Source: an uncultured Lachnospiraceae bacterium
GTDB lineage: Bacteria > Bacillota > Clostridia > Lachnospirales > Lachnospiraceae
Assembly (NCBI GenBank): GCA_910584965.1
Contig: CAJUDZ010000002.1
Coordinates: 166,580-230,579 of the forward strand
Length of the DNA stretch: 64,000 nt
Direction of reading: 5' to 3'
Position numbers and translations under genes: made by a program. Of this stretch, positions 43,392 through 52,990 are shown one piece after another. How positions within the stretch are numbered: the stretch's first letter is position 1; every line of letters starts with the position of its first letter. The notes below the pieces were generated by a model. It saw only the letters and a program-made list of their open reading frames with translations, had not been told where the DNA came from and did not search any database.

Positions 43392-44516
43392 ATGAAAAAA
43401 ATAGTTTTAATAGGCCCCGTATATCCCTATAAGGGTGGAATAGCACATTATACAAGTCTTTTATATAGGGCGCTTGTAAAAAAATATGATGTGGAAATAA
43501 TATCCTATAAAATGCAGTATCCGAAGTTTTTGTTTAAAAAAGAGCAGCGTGATTACAGCAATGATATGTTTCAGATTGACAATACCCGCTTCTTAATTCA
43601 CACAGCCAATCCATTTAATATTATTGAAGTTGGCAGGATGATAAATAAACAAAAGGCTGATATGGTTATCATGCAATGGTGGCATCCATATTTTGCGCCA
43701 TGTTACAGAATACTTACAGCTATTTTAGGTAAAAAGGTAAAGAAATTGTTTATTTGTCATAATGTTTTTCCTCATGAAAGGTTCCCGGCGGACAGGCAAT
43801 TAACAAAGATGACTTTGAAAAAGGGAGATTGTTATATTGTTCAGTCAAAGCAGGATGAAGAAGATTTGAAAGCGATTATGAAGAACCCGGTATATAAAAG
43901 AACCGTTCATCCGACCTATAATGCGTTCAGAGTGGAAGGAATATCGAAGGAGCAGGCCAGAAAGCGGATTAACCTGCGGGTGGAAGAAAATGTAATGCTT
44001 TTCTTTGGTTTTGTTAGAGAATATAAGGGTTTAAAGCATTTGATCAATGCAATGCCTATTGTAAAAGAAAAAATCCCGAATATTAAATTATTAATAGTAG
44101 GGGATTTTGGAAATGATAAGCAGCAATATTTAGATCTTATGGCGGAAAATAAAGTAGAAAATGTTATAAGTATTTACGAGGGTTATATACCGGATAAAGA
44201 AGTGGAGAAATATTTTGCGGCCTGTGATCTGGTGGTTCTTCCATATGAAAGCGCTACACAGAGTGGTATTGTACAAATTGCATATGGTTTTGAGAAACCT
44301 GTGATTGTTACGAATGTTGGAGGGCTCCCGGATGTGGTTACGGATGGAAGAACCGGATATGTAGTAGAGGCTGGAAATGCGACTGCGATAGCGGATGCAG
44401 TTGTTGACTTTTTTGAAAAACAGAAAGCAGAGAAATTTTCAGAAGGTGTACGGGAAGAGGCTTATCGTTTTTCCTGGGAGCGAATGACAGAAATCATTGG
44501 GGATATGATGAAGTAG
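43392..44516 (+). CDS. Family 4 glycosyltransferase
   Basis: A 374-residue GT-B enzyme. It starts MKKIVLIGPVYPYKGGIAHY and has the C-terminal donor-site segment EYKGLKHLINAM, then YESATQSGIVQIAYGFEKPV with the EX7E-type motif. It would add a sugar from a nucleotide donor to the repeat unit on the cytosolic side. I start at ATG 43392 behind AATAAAGG; longer in-frame openings (43224, 43368) are not family-like. The upstream gap (43135-43391) shows nothing. From here the DNA turns clearly AT-rich. Confidence 0.87.
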   Translation: MKKIVLIGPVYPYKGGIAHYTSLLYRALVKKYDVEIISYKMQYPKFLFKKEQRDYSNDMFQIDNTRFLIHTANPFNIIEVGRMINKQKADMVIMQWWHPYFAPCYRILTAILGKKVKKLFICHNVFPHERFPADRQLTKMTLKKGDCYIVQSKQDEEDLKAIMKNPVYKRTVHPTYNAFRVEGISKEQARKRINLRVEENVMLFFGFVREYKGLKHLINAMPIVKEKIPNIKLLIVGDFGNDKQQYLDLMAENKVENVISIYEGYIPDKEVEKYFAACDLVVLPYESATQSGIVQIAYGFEKPVIVTNVGGLPDVVTDGRTGYVVEAGNATAIADAVVDFFEKQKAEKFSEGVREEAYRFSWERMTEIIGDMMK

Positions 44517-44632
44517 TAAGTTTGTCATAAATATAAAGTATTTGCTAACATATACATATATGTGTTAGAAGAATATAGTATTGCAGGATAAGTAACAATA
44601 AATATAATAAAATCGTGAGGGAGTGGATAGAG

Positions 44633-45382
44633 ATGAATATTGTAAAAATTAAAGGCATAGTGGCATCAAATATATTTTTGAATGGTGTTGCTGAGTGGAT
44701 ATTAAATACATATACTGTTGTAAGAAAGAAAATCACAGGTAGTTATACAAAAAATAAAGAAGATAAGATAGCGTTAAAGCTTTTGGAAGAAATTATGGAC
44801 AAACCTATAAATAGGATAAAGTATGTTGATATTGGAGCAAATCATTATAGACGTGGAAATAACAGTTACTTGTTTTATGAACGTGGTGCAAGAGGAATTT
44901 TGGTAGAAGCAGATCCTGAATTGTGTAAAAGACTGAGAAAGCACAGAAGAGAAGATATTATTGTAAATGCTGCTATCGGGGGGGGTATTGAGACGGTTCC
45001 GTTTTATATTTTGTCTTTGCCAACAAGAAGCAGTATGGACAAAGAAAATGTAGAAAAATCTGTTAAAGAGGGATTGGAGATAAAACAAGTTATAGATATT
45101 CCATGTAAAAACCTAAATGATTTGCTGAATGAATATTGTTTTGAACCGGATTATTTGTCAGTTGACATTGAGGGAATGGATTTTCAGGCTTTGAGTATGC
45201 TTGACTTTACAAAACATAAAATTAAAGTAATTATTGCAGAAAGAACGGATAAAGAAAACGATAAAGGTGAATCAATGGATATCTATATGAAACGGCAGGG
45301 ATATGATGTTTATAAATATTTAGGTTCTAATGTAATTTACCAGTTAAAAAGGCAGAGGTTTGTTGCAGAAAATGTCAAATAA
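44633..45382 (+). CDS. FkbM-family methyltransferase with a poly-G tract (in frame)
   Basis: A 249-residue SAM-dependent methyltransferase. Residues 61-75 show VDIGANHYRRGNNSY and a LVEADPELCKRL segment binds SAM; LSVDIEGMDFQAL near 175 is the FkbM signature. It probably O-methylates a sugar of the surface glycan. Eight G in a row (44978-44985) encode G116-G118. In this state the frame is open, so it is ON. Loss or gain of one G would stop it early. ATG 44633 has GAGGGAG upstream. It overlaps the next gene. Confidence 0.83.
   Translation: MNIVKIKGIVASNIFLNGVAEWILNTYTVVRKKITGSYTKNKEDKIALKLLEEIMDKPINRIKYVDIGANHYRRGNNSYLFYERGARGILVEADPELCKRLRKHRREDIIVNAAIGGGIETVPFYILSLPTRSSMDKENVEKSVKEGLEIKQVIDIPCKNLNDLLNEYCFEPDYLSVDIEGMDFQALSMLDFTKHKIKVIIAERTDKENDKGESMDIYMKRQGYDVYKYLGSNVIYQLKRQRFVAENVK
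44978..44985 (+). repeat. Poly-G tract (8 G) in the FkbM methyltransferase gene
   Basis: Eight G within an AT-rich gene. In frame as Gly-Gly-Gly, so ON at this length. Slipped-strand mispairing would switch it off at 7 or 9. Confidence 0.85.
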
Positions 45383-46514
45383 AAGAATATTGATGATATG
45401 CGGTCAGGAAATTATAAAGAAGCAGAATGACGGCGGGAAAAAATGTAGTTATAGAAACTATGAATTATATAAAAGCGTATTTGGTGAGCAGAATTTTTAT
45501 TTAATCATGTATTCTGACTCCAAAGAACAAAGTGATGATTCCCACATTATCAGAATGCCTAGTCATAAAAATCGACTAATGAAAGTCACCGACATTTTAA
45601 AGGGTAATGTATTTACAAATGTGATATATGAAGAAGAAACTATAAAGTTTATTGAGCAGGAAAGAATTGATATAGTAATTTTTGAACGTTCGATTTTTGG
45701 TTCAATGATTAAAAAAATTAAGGAAAAAGGTTTGAAATGTCAAATATGGATTTTTGTCCATAATGTTGAAAAACGGTATTTTGCAAATAAAGTTAAGCAT
45801 CAGGCTTTCTTTTTCCTCTTACCTTATCTTATTGTTTCTAAAAGTGAAATTGAAACAATAAAAAATTCGGATTATGTAATAACATTAACAAAAAGAGATT
45901 CATATTATTTAGATATTTTGTATGGGAAGAAAAGTAATCTGATTTTGCCAATGACATTTAAAGATTCTTTTAATAAAAAAAATATTATCAATGAGGATAT
46001 GAATCATAGCAGAACTAAAAATTTACTTATTTTTATCGGAACATTATTTTTGCCTAATTATAAGGGAATAAAATGGTTTATTGATAATGTGATGTCAGAA
46101 TTGCCAAATTGTGAGCTTTACATTATAGGTAAGGATTTTGAAAAGAAAAAGGAGGAATTGGAAAGAGAGAATGTCATAGTAATAGGAACAGCGGATAATT
46201 TAGAGCAGTATTACTATTCAGATTCGATAATGGTTATGCCTATTTTTTTTGGTGATGGAATGAAGATTAAGACGGCCGAAGCTATGATGTATGGAAAAAC
46301 TATTCTTGCAACAGATGAGGCGTTAGAAGGTTACGATATTGAAGGAGCAGTGGGAATATATAGATGTAATTCAAAAGAAGATTTTATTCAATCAATCAAT
46401 TATTCATTTAGCCAGCCAGGATATAGTTATAGGGAGGATGTGCGAAACTTATTTCTTTCAAAATATTGTTTTGATAATCAGATTATTGAATGTAAAAGAA
46501 AATGGCTGAAGTAG
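45372..46514 (+). CDS. Family 4 glycosyltransferase
   Basis: A 380-residue GT-B enzyme. It begins MSNKRILMICGQEIIKKQND. The C-terminal half has LIFIGTLFLPNYKGIKWFID and the donor-site sequence GDGMKIKTAEAMMYGKTILA. It overlaps the FkbM gene by 11 bases, so translation is coupled. It should add one sugar to the glycan repeat on the cytosolic side. Confidence 0.85.
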   Translation: MSNKRILMICGQEIIKKQNDGGKKCSYRNYELYKSVFGEQNFYLIMYSDSKEQSDDSHIIRMPSHKNRLMKVTDILKGNVFTNVIYEEETIKFIEQERIDIVIFERSIFGSMIKKIKEKGLKCQIWIFVHNVEKRYFANKVKHQAFFFLLPYLIVSKSEIETIKNSDYVITLTKRDSYYLDILYGKKSNLILPMTFKDSFNKKNIINEDMNHSRTKNLLIFIGTLFLPNYKGIKWFIDNVMSELPNCELYIIGKDFEKKKEELERENVIVIGTADNLEQYYYSDSIMVMPIFFGDGMKIKTAEAMMYGKTILATDEALEGYDIEGAVGIYRCNSKEDFIQSINYSFSQPGYSYREDVRNLFLSKYCFDNQIIECKRKWLK

Positions 46515-46560
46515 ATATGTGAATTAATTTGATAGTAAAATAATTAAGGAAACGGTAGGC

Positions 46561-47646
46561 ATGGAAAAAGAGACAAAAGTTATTGCATTTTATTTACCAC
46601 AGTATCATGAGATAGAAGAAAATAATCGTTGGTGGGGAAAAGGATTTACAGAATGGACAAATGTAAAATCTGCAAAACCTCAATATAATGGACATTATCA
46701 ACCTAAAATTCCTTTAAATAAAAACTACTATAATTTATTAAATTGTGAAACTTTACAATGGCAGGCGGAATTAGCAAAAAAATATAGTGTTGATGGATTT
46801 TGTATTTATCATTATTGGTTTGAAGGAAAAAAAATATTGGAAAAGCCAATAGATTTATTGTTAGAGCATAAAGAAATTGATATGCCATTTTGTTTATCTT
46901 GGGCAAATGGAACCTGGAGCAGGACGTGGACGGGAGAAAAAGAAATTCTTATTGAACAAACATATGGTGGCAAAAAGGACTGGGAAGAGCATTTTAATTA
47001 TCTTTTGCTTTTTTTTCAAGATTCTCGATATATAAAAATAAATGGAAAACCAGTTCTTTTACTTTATAAAGCTTATGAGATAGAGAATTGCAGTGAGATG
47101 ATAAGATATTGGGACTGTAGAATGAAAGAGTATGGATTTCCGGGTATTTATATTATTGAAACTTTGACTGCAATGAATGGAAAAAGTTCATTAGAAACGG
47201 AGTCACAAGCATGCGTTGAGTTTGAGCCATTATATACTGTTTATCAGAGATTTGTAGGATTGAAAAAAATAAAGAGAGAACTCTGGAATAGATTTCTATC
47301 CAAAAGAAAATTATATATGGTTGATTATGATGATGTTTGGAAAAATATTTTGCGCAGGAAACAGCAGAACGAAAAAAAAACATTTTATGGAGCATTTCCT
47401 GAATGGGATAATACTGCTAGAAAAGAAAGCAGGGGAATGGCAGTTGGTGGAGCAAATCCACAGAGATTTAAAAAGTATTTTGATCAGCAGTATCAAAGAA
47501 GTTTGTATGAGGGAAAAGAGTTTCTTTTTGTTAATGCTTGGAATGAATGGGGAGAGGGGGCATATTTGGAACCAGACGAGCAGCATGGGTTACAATATTT
47601 AGAAGCTATAAAAAATGTAAAGGAACATTATAAAAAGACTGACTAA
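46561..47646 (+). CDS. WbsX-like protein (GH99-like domain)
   Basis: A 361-residue soluble protein of the WbsX kind: IAFYLPQYHEIEENNRWWGK, GFTEWTNVKSAKPQYNGHYQ, and KYSVDGFCIYHYWFEGKKIL, ending WNEWGEGAYLEPD. These have a GH99-like barrel and occur in O-antigen and capsule clusters, where they work as glycosyltransferases or glycan-processing enzymes; exact activity is not established. The start ATG 46561 has a weak site (GGAAACGG). A G run of five lies near the end. Confidence 0.85.
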   Translation: MEKETKVIAFYLPQYHEIEENNRWWGKGFTEWTNVKSAKPQYNGHYQPKIPLNKNYYNLLNCETLQWQAELAKKYSVDGFCIYHYWFEGKKILEKPIDLLLEHKEIDMPFCLSWANGTWSRTWTGEKEILIEQTYGGKKDWEEHFNYLLLFFQDSRYIKINGKPVLLLYKAYEIENCSEMIRYWDCRMKEYGFPGIYIIETLTAMNGKSSLETESQACVEFEPLYTVYQRFVGLKKIKRELWNRFLSKRKLYMVDYDDVWKNILRRKQQNEKKTFYGAFPEWDNTARKESRGMAVGGANPQRFKKYFDQQYQRSLYEGKEFLFVNAWNEWGEGAYLEPDEQHGLQYLEAIKNVKEHYKKTD

Positions 47647-47677
47647 GATGCTTTATTAATGGATGGTGGTTTATTAT

Positions 47678-48565
47678 ATGATAATAATTGGACTTGGGTG
47701 TGGATTAGGAAATCAGATGTTTCAGTATGCTTTTTATTTAAGCATGAAAAAGAGATATCCAGAAGCCGAAATCAAGATAGATAGCAGATATGCTTTTATA
47801 GAGGAACATAATGGTATTGAAATAGATCGTGTATTTGGTATAACTATACCGAAATGCAAGTTAGAAGAACGAAGAAAATTTTCTGAAATTCCCTTAAATA
47901 AATCTATTTTGGCAAGGCTGTTTTTTAAGATAAGAAATACTACAGGTATTCATAAAAAAAGTTTTTATAAACAACGGGATTATACAGAATACTATCCAGA
48001 GGTATACGATTTTAATGAAAAGGAAAATAAATACTTACTTGGTGTTTGGGGAAATGAGAGGTATTTCAGAGATTTTAGAAAGGAAATACAAGAACAAATA
48101 TTTATTTTCCAGTTGCCATTAAATGATAATAGTGAAAGAATTTGTCAGCATATTCGTTGTGTTGAATCTGTGAGTGTCCATGTTCGCAAAGGTGATTTTG
48201 TACAGTACAAAAATCATATTATGGGCAGTTTATATTATAAAAAAGCAATGGAATATATAGAGAGTTATTTGGAAAATGAAGTTTATTACTTTGTATTTTC
48301 TGATGAAATGGACTATGCAAGAAGTTTATTTGACGGTATGTCTAATGTAAAGTATGTTACTGGAAACTGTAAAAATGAAAATTGGATGGACATGTATTTA
48401 ATGTCTATATGTAAACATAATATTATTACTAATAGTTCATTTGGATTTTGGGGGGCTTATTTAAATCGAAATGATAATAAAGTGGTGATTGCCCCTAATC
48501 AATCATTTGGAACTTGTAAAAATCCCTTTACCTGTGAGGAGTGGATATTGATAGATGAGACTTAA
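47678..48565 (+). CDS. Alpha-1,2-fucosyltransferase (GT11)
   Basis: A 295-residue enzyme with the GT11 start MIIIGLGCGLGNQMFQYAFY, the acceptor/GDP motif SVHVRKGDFVQ and NIITNSSFGFWGAYLN near the end. It transfers fucose from GDP-fucose in alpha-1,2 linkage to a galactose-type acceptor, which mimics host histo-blood-group glycans. No GDP-fucose synthesis genes are in the window. A run of six G (48450-48455) encodes the FWG part. It overlaps the next gene by 11 bases. Confidence 0.9.
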   Translation: MIIIGLGCGLGNQMFQYAFYLSMKKRYPEAEIKIDSRYAFIEEHNGIEIDRVFGITIPKCKLEERRKFSEIPLNKSILARLFFKIRNTTGIHKKSFYKQRDYTEYYPEVYDFNEKENKYLLGVWGNERYFRDFRKEIQEQIFIFQLPLNDNSERICQHIRCVESVSVHVRKGDFVQYKNHIMGSLYYKKAMEYIESYLENEVYYFVFSDEMDYARSLFDGMSNVKYVTGNCKNENWMDMYLMSICKHNIITNSSFGFWGAYLNRNDNKVVIAPNQSFGTCKNPFTCEEWILIDET

Positions 48566-50333
48566 TGGCAAAAGAAAAGAAAATTTGATACATATATTTG
48601 CTATTTTAGGTATATTTCTTATTTCATCATATAGGATTTTTGAAAAGCCTGGGTTATGGTTTGCTGATGAATTTGGTTATGCTGCTTCAGCTGCATATTT
48701 TGCAGGAATGGATTGGTCTGAGCAAATAAGTAATATTTCTTATTATGGATTGGGATATGGTATATTGCTTATTCCGGCATATAAATTTTGCAGTTCTGCC
48801 AGACAAATAATGTTGTATGTAGATATTCTTAATCTTATATTATTAGTGTTATCTTTTGAGTTGTCAGTCAGGTTTATGAAACGCTTTTTTGCAGACTTGG
48901 ATTCTTTAAATATATATATTTATGCTTTCTTTTCCATTTTATATATAAATAACTTGGTTCAGTTGCAATTGGCTTGGCCAGAAACGCTGAATCTTTTTCT
49001 TTATTGGATAACTCTTAACCTGATTATGGATGTTTTTATTGAAAAAAAAGTAATATATTATGCTTTACTTAGCATATTTTTATGTTTATGCGTTATAGTT
49101 CATATGCGCAACATTGGTATTGTTGTAGCAGCGGTAATAGTACTTTTTATTTACCTATTAAAAACAAAAAATGTAACAATCAAACAATTTATGGTATTTG
49201 TTTTAATTGCATTAACTGGGGCAGTGTTTTTTTTCGTCTCAAAGGAAAAAATTCAGAATATTCTTTGGGACAATTCTGTATCTGTGGCGGCTAACGATAT
49301 TACATCTCGTATTCAGTCTACAAGAAGTTTGATTTCATTCGGTGGAGTAGTTGCTTTTCTTAAAAGTATTGTTTGTAAATATTTTTATATAGTTTCTTCA
49401 ACTTATGGAGTAATAGTGCTTGGTGCAATTTATGGAATAAAGATAGTATTTCAAAAAGAAATGGATGTTGCGAAGCGATTAATTATTTTGTATGCAATAT
49501 TATGTTTTCTTTGTTCTTTCATAATTGGAAATTTTGCAATGATGTTACCGTCAAGAGTTGATTGTGTACTATATGGAAGATATTTTGAGCCATGTTTAGG
49601 ACTTTTACTTTGTATGGGAGTTTATAGTGTATCAATATCTGACTGTATGATAGTGTTGAAAAAATATTGTATCATAATTGTAAGCATTGCCTTAAGTTCA
49701 TTTATAGTGCACAGTATGATTAGTTCTTTTGATAGCACTTTTGCCGTATATCCATGTATAAGTGGGCTCGGAAAGTATTTTTCACAGGGTGCAGATTTGA
49801 AGATGGTAACTTGGCAAATAACAGCAGAGATTATTTGTAAAATTTTTTTGACAATGGGAGGATTTATTTTATGCCTGCAAATTAATATACTGAAAACTCA
49901 AAAAAAATTTGCCGCAGTATTAGCTTTTTGCTTGGCTATAATTTGTATGTGGGTAGGAGATGCGAGGACTGAAAGCGATGATATGTTAAAAAGTGAAATA
50001 GAGCGTTATTCAAAAATCATACCAATTGTAGATAAAGTATTTGATTATGATATAACGTTTGAAAGTGATAAAAATATATATTATTTAATGGGCGAAGACG
50101 AGAAATGGAATGAATATTTGTTAGGGATACAGTTCATGTTAGGGAAGAACAGGCTGTTTAATATACCTTACACAAATTGGAGCGATATTTTAGAATCAGA
50201 TCCAATACTTATTATTATGAAAAACGAATCTTCAAGTAATGATGTAATGATAATGGATAATTTTTTGAATGAGGAAACTGTATATGAACCAATTTGTGCA
50301 ACAAAAGAATTTGTTTTATACAAATCGGAATGA
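48555..50333 (+). CDS. Polytopic membrane protein, GT-C-like, paralogue 2
   Basis: A 592-residue protein with about 12 membrane segments. It shares length and the first-loop motif FADEFGYAASAAYFAGMDWS with the protein at 40280-42073, and the following YGLGYGILLIPAYKFC. It is therefore a diverged paralogue, likely a GT-C-like lipid-linked sugar transferase. It overlaps the fucosyltransferase by 11 bases. Start ATG 48555 is set by the coupled position. The paralogue may act on a different sugar or step. Confidence 0.7.
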   Translation: MRLNGKRKENLIHIFAILGIFLISSYRIFEKPGLWFADEFGYAASAAYFAGMDWSEQISNISYYGLGYGILLIPAYKFCSSARQIMLYVDILNLILLVLSFELSVRFMKRFFADLDSLNIYIYAFFSILYINNLVQLQLAWPETLNLFLYWITLNLIMDVFIEKKVIYYALLSIFLCLCVIVHMRNIGIVVAAVIVLFIYLLKTKNVTIKQFMVFVLIALTGAVFFFVSKEKIQNILWDNSVSVAANDITSRIQSTRSLISFGGVVAFLKSIVCKYFYIVSSTYGVIVLGAIYGIKIVFQKEMDVAKRLIILYAILCFLCSFIIGNFAMMLPSRVDCVLYGRYFEPCLGLLLCMGVYSVSISDCMIVLKKYCIIIVSIALSSFIVHSMISSFDSTFAVYPCISGLGKYFSQGADLKMVTWQITAEIICKIFLTMGGFILCLQINILKTQKKFAAVLAFCLAIICMWVGDARTESDDMLKSEIERYSKIIPIVDKVFDYDITFESDKNIYYLMGEDEKWNEYLLGIQFMLGKNRLFNIPYTNWSDILESDPILIIMKNESSSNDVMIMDNFLNEETVYEPICATKEFVLYKSE

Positions 50334-50365
50334 TAAAAGTTTGAATAATGATAGGATAAACAATA

Positions 50366-51271
50366 ATGGGAAAAGTATATTTTATTATCTTGAACTTTAA
50401 TACGCAGAAAGAAACCATACAATGTATCAATTCAATAAAAAAATTAGATAATTGTGGATTACAAGTTGAAATATTAATTATTGATAATTGTTCAACAGAT
50501 TTTTCGTATGAAGGACTTTTTGATCTTTATAAAGGAGAGCAAAATATAAATTTATATCGTATGGAAAAAAATATTGGCTTTTCTAAAGCTAATAATTGGG
50601 GATATAAATTTGTTAAAAAAAGAGGGGATGCAGAGTTCTGTGTAGTATGTAATAGTGATGTTGAATTTATTCAGCAGGACTTTTTGGTAAGAGTCAAAAG
50701 AGAATTCCTTACATCAAATTTTTATATATGCGGCCCGGATGTATTTTGTGAAAGTCGACTGAAAACCAAATATAAAGGACATCAATCTCCGGCATACCCT
50801 TATGAATGGAATAAAGGCTATGTTGAAATTTATTATTCATATCAAAAAATGAAATTAGATAGATTGATTGGTAAAAAGATTGTATTTTGTCGTAATATTC
50901 CAATATTGTTTAAATGGACGATCTGTAAGTGTATCACTTATATAGCGTGTATGACGATATGGGCTAAATATAGGGAGAAACGTCATGAAAATGTGCCTGT
51001 TCATGGCAGTTGCATTATAGTGTCGCGACTTTTTATGAATGATGAAGAGGTACTTTTTTACCCAGAGACAAAGTTTTATGGTGAAGAACTGCTGTTGTAT
51101 TTAAGGAATAAGAGAAAAGGAACCAAAATGATATATAACCCGGAAATAAGAATTAAACATTTACAAGGGAGATCCACAGATGCTTTAAAAGAGTCTATAA
51201 ACACTAAAATATTTAAATATGAAAATTTTGCTACAAGTGCAAAAGTATATTTAGAGGAATTGAAAAACTGA
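50366..51271 (+). CDS. Family 2 glycosyltransferase (rhamnosyltransferase-like)
   Basis: A 301-residue GT-A enzyme. It starts MGKVYFIILNFNTQKETIQC, then DNCSTD and VVCNSDVEF (DxD-type), followed by the acceptor part around FCGPDVFCES-like sequence. The C-terminal half is hydrophobic in places but no clear membrane helices. It would add one sugar to the repeat unit. Family 2 is firm; linkage unknown. The gene is followed by another family 2 gene after three bases. Confidence 0.84.
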   Translation: MGKVYFIILNFNTQKETIQCINSIKKLDNCGLQVEILIIDNCSTDFSYEGLFDLYKGEQNINLYRMEKNIGFSKANNWGYKFVKKRGDAEFCVVCNSDVEFIQQDFLVRVKREFLTSNFYICGPDVFCESRLKTKYKGHQSPAYPYEWNKGYVEIYYSYQKMKLDRLIGKKIVFCRNIPILFKWTICKCITYIACMTIWAKYREKRHENVPVHGSCIIVSRLFMNDEEVLFYPETKFYGEELLLYLRNKRKGTKMIYNPEIRIKHLQGRSTDALKESINTKIFKYENFATSAKVYLEELKN

Positions 51272-51274
51272 GGT

Positions 51275-52261
51275 ATGAATACGAAAATGAATAATAATGA
51301 GAAAATAGCTGTGATTATAGCGGCTTACAATATAGAGAATAGGATAGAGAAGTGTATCCAATCTGTTCAGAAACAAACTTATTCTAATTGGAGAATATAT
51401 GTGGTTGATGATGGGAGCACAGATAAAACAAGTTTTTTGTTAGATAAGGTTGCCAGTGAAGATACTAGAATACAGGTATCTCATGTTTCTAATGGGGGAA
51501 AATGGAGAGCGCATAGAATTGCCATAGATTCAGTAAAAGAATGTGAATATGTTATTTTTCTTGACAGTGATGATGAACTAATAGATAAAAACTTATTTGA
51601 ACTTTGTATTAAAGAATTTACAAATGATGAAGTAGATATTGTTTCATTTGATTATATGCGTAATGGAAAAGTAGGATTTGGCATAGAAGAAAGGGTGTGT
51701 TTATCTGATAACAAGGAAAAAATTAAAAATATGCTAAATAGAAGAATTATGGATGGCAATGTATGTGGGGCATTATATCGATTTAGTGTAGTAAAAAATA
51801 ATTATAGTATAATGAATTTTAATCATGAAGATTATAAAAATAAATTTGATTTTATCAGATCTGCTAATAAAATTATTATTTTACCTGTTTTAGGTTTTCT
51901 TTATTACAAAAATGCAGATAGTCTTACTCAAAGAAATATTACAGAAAAAGACGGATATTATTATTTACATGCGAAAGTGTTTATAGAAAAAATTTTATTG
52001 GAATATCCAGATTTAGGAGAGGAATGTAACTATTTTGTTGGAAGTATACTATTGTGGACAAGTGAAAAATTAGTGCAGAATAGAAAGAATAGAAAATTGC
52101 AGATATATCAGCCTACTATGAAAGAATTTAGAAAATATGTTTGCGGGCATAAATTTAAGAATAAATATTTTACATTAGAAGACAGGATAAAGATATGTTT
52201 AATCAGTCTAGGAATGTATAGGATGGTGTATAAAATTTATACTAAAATAAGAGATATTTAA
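51275..52261 (+). CDS. Family 2 glycosyltransferase
   Basis: A 328-residue GT-A enzyme with KIAVIIAAYNIENRIEKCIQ, VDDGSTDKT and LDSDDEL (DxD). ATG 51275 is close to the GAGGT site; ATG 51287 in frame is an alternative. It lies in an operon with the previous gene and adds another sugar; donor and acceptor unknown. Confidence 0.85.
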   Translation: MNTKMNNNEKIAVIIAAYNIENRIEKCIQSVQKQTYSNWRIYVVDDGSTDKTSFLLDKVASEDTRIQVSHVSNGGKWRAHRIAIDSVKECEYVIFLDSDDELIDKNLFELCIKEFTNDEVDIVSFDYMRNGKVGFGIEERVCLSDNKEKIKNMLNRRIMDGNVCGALYRFSVVKNNYSIMNFNHEDYKNKFDFIRSANKIIILPVLGFLYYKNADSLTQRNITEKDGYYYLHAKVFIEKILLEYPDLGEECNYFVGSILLWTSEKLVQNRKNRKLQIYQPTMKEFRKYVCGHKFKNKYFTLEDRIKICLISLGMYRMVYKIYTKIRDI

Positions 52262-52314
52262 ACAAAATTTAGTATATATTTGGAAATTATTTTATAAAAA
52301 TGAGGGAATCGACA

Positions 52315-52954
52315 GTGATTAGCAATATAAAAAATAAAGTGAAATTATTAAGATTTAGAAAAGAGTGGAGAAGAAATAACCAACATAATTTAACAACGGC
52401 TGTAAATGTCTTTAATAAGGAACTTGTAACCGTGGGAAATTATACATATGGTGGAATTTATATACTAAATTTTGGATTGAAAGAAAAACTGAGCATTGGT
52501 TGTTGCTGTTCTATAGCGCCACAAGTGGTATTTATTGTAAGTGCAGAACATTATATGAACCATATATCATCATTTCCGTTTAAGGTGAAGTGCCTTGGAG
52601 AAAAACAGGAAGGTATTTCTAAAGGAGACATATTAGTTGAGGATGATGTTTGGATTGGCTATGGTGCGATTATTATGTCAGGAGTTCGTATTGGACAAGG
52701 AGCAGTAATTGGAGCTGGAGCTATAGTAACAAAAGATGTACCGGCATATGCGATAGTGGGGGGGGGCACCAGCGGCAGTAATTAAATATAGATTTGATGA
52801 AAAGTTAATAAGTAAATTGATGGAAATTGATTATTTGAAATTGGATAAGGAATTAATAAAGTCAAATATTGATAAGCTTTATGAAAATATTGATAATGAA
52901 ACCCAAATATCGTGGATGCCAAAGAAAATATATTTGAATGGAGAAACGAAGTAG
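52315..52954 (+). pseudogene. CatB-like O-acetyltransferase, switched off by a poly-G frameshift
   Basis: The frame shows a left-handed beta-helix acetyltransferase of the CatB type (GAIIMSGVRIGQGAVIGAGA, then IVTKDVPAYAIVGG). Nine G (52758-52766) then shift it, adding GTSGSN and a stop at 52783-52785. One frame over, the natural C-terminus continues as APAAVIKYRFDEKL to TAG 52952-52954. With eight G the gene would be whole at about 212 residues. The likely role is O-acetylation of a glycan sugar. GTG 52315 behind GAGGGA is the likely start; ATG 52300 is also in frame. In this sequence it is OFF. Confidence 0.82.
52758..52766 (+). repeat. Poly-G tract (9 G) in the CatB-like acetyltransferase gene
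   Basis: Nine G put the gene out of frame; eight would restore the C-terminus. OFF state. Confidence 0.85.
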
Positions 52955-52990
52955 CTTGAAAAGGTTTATGCAAAGGAGTATGGATGTGCA

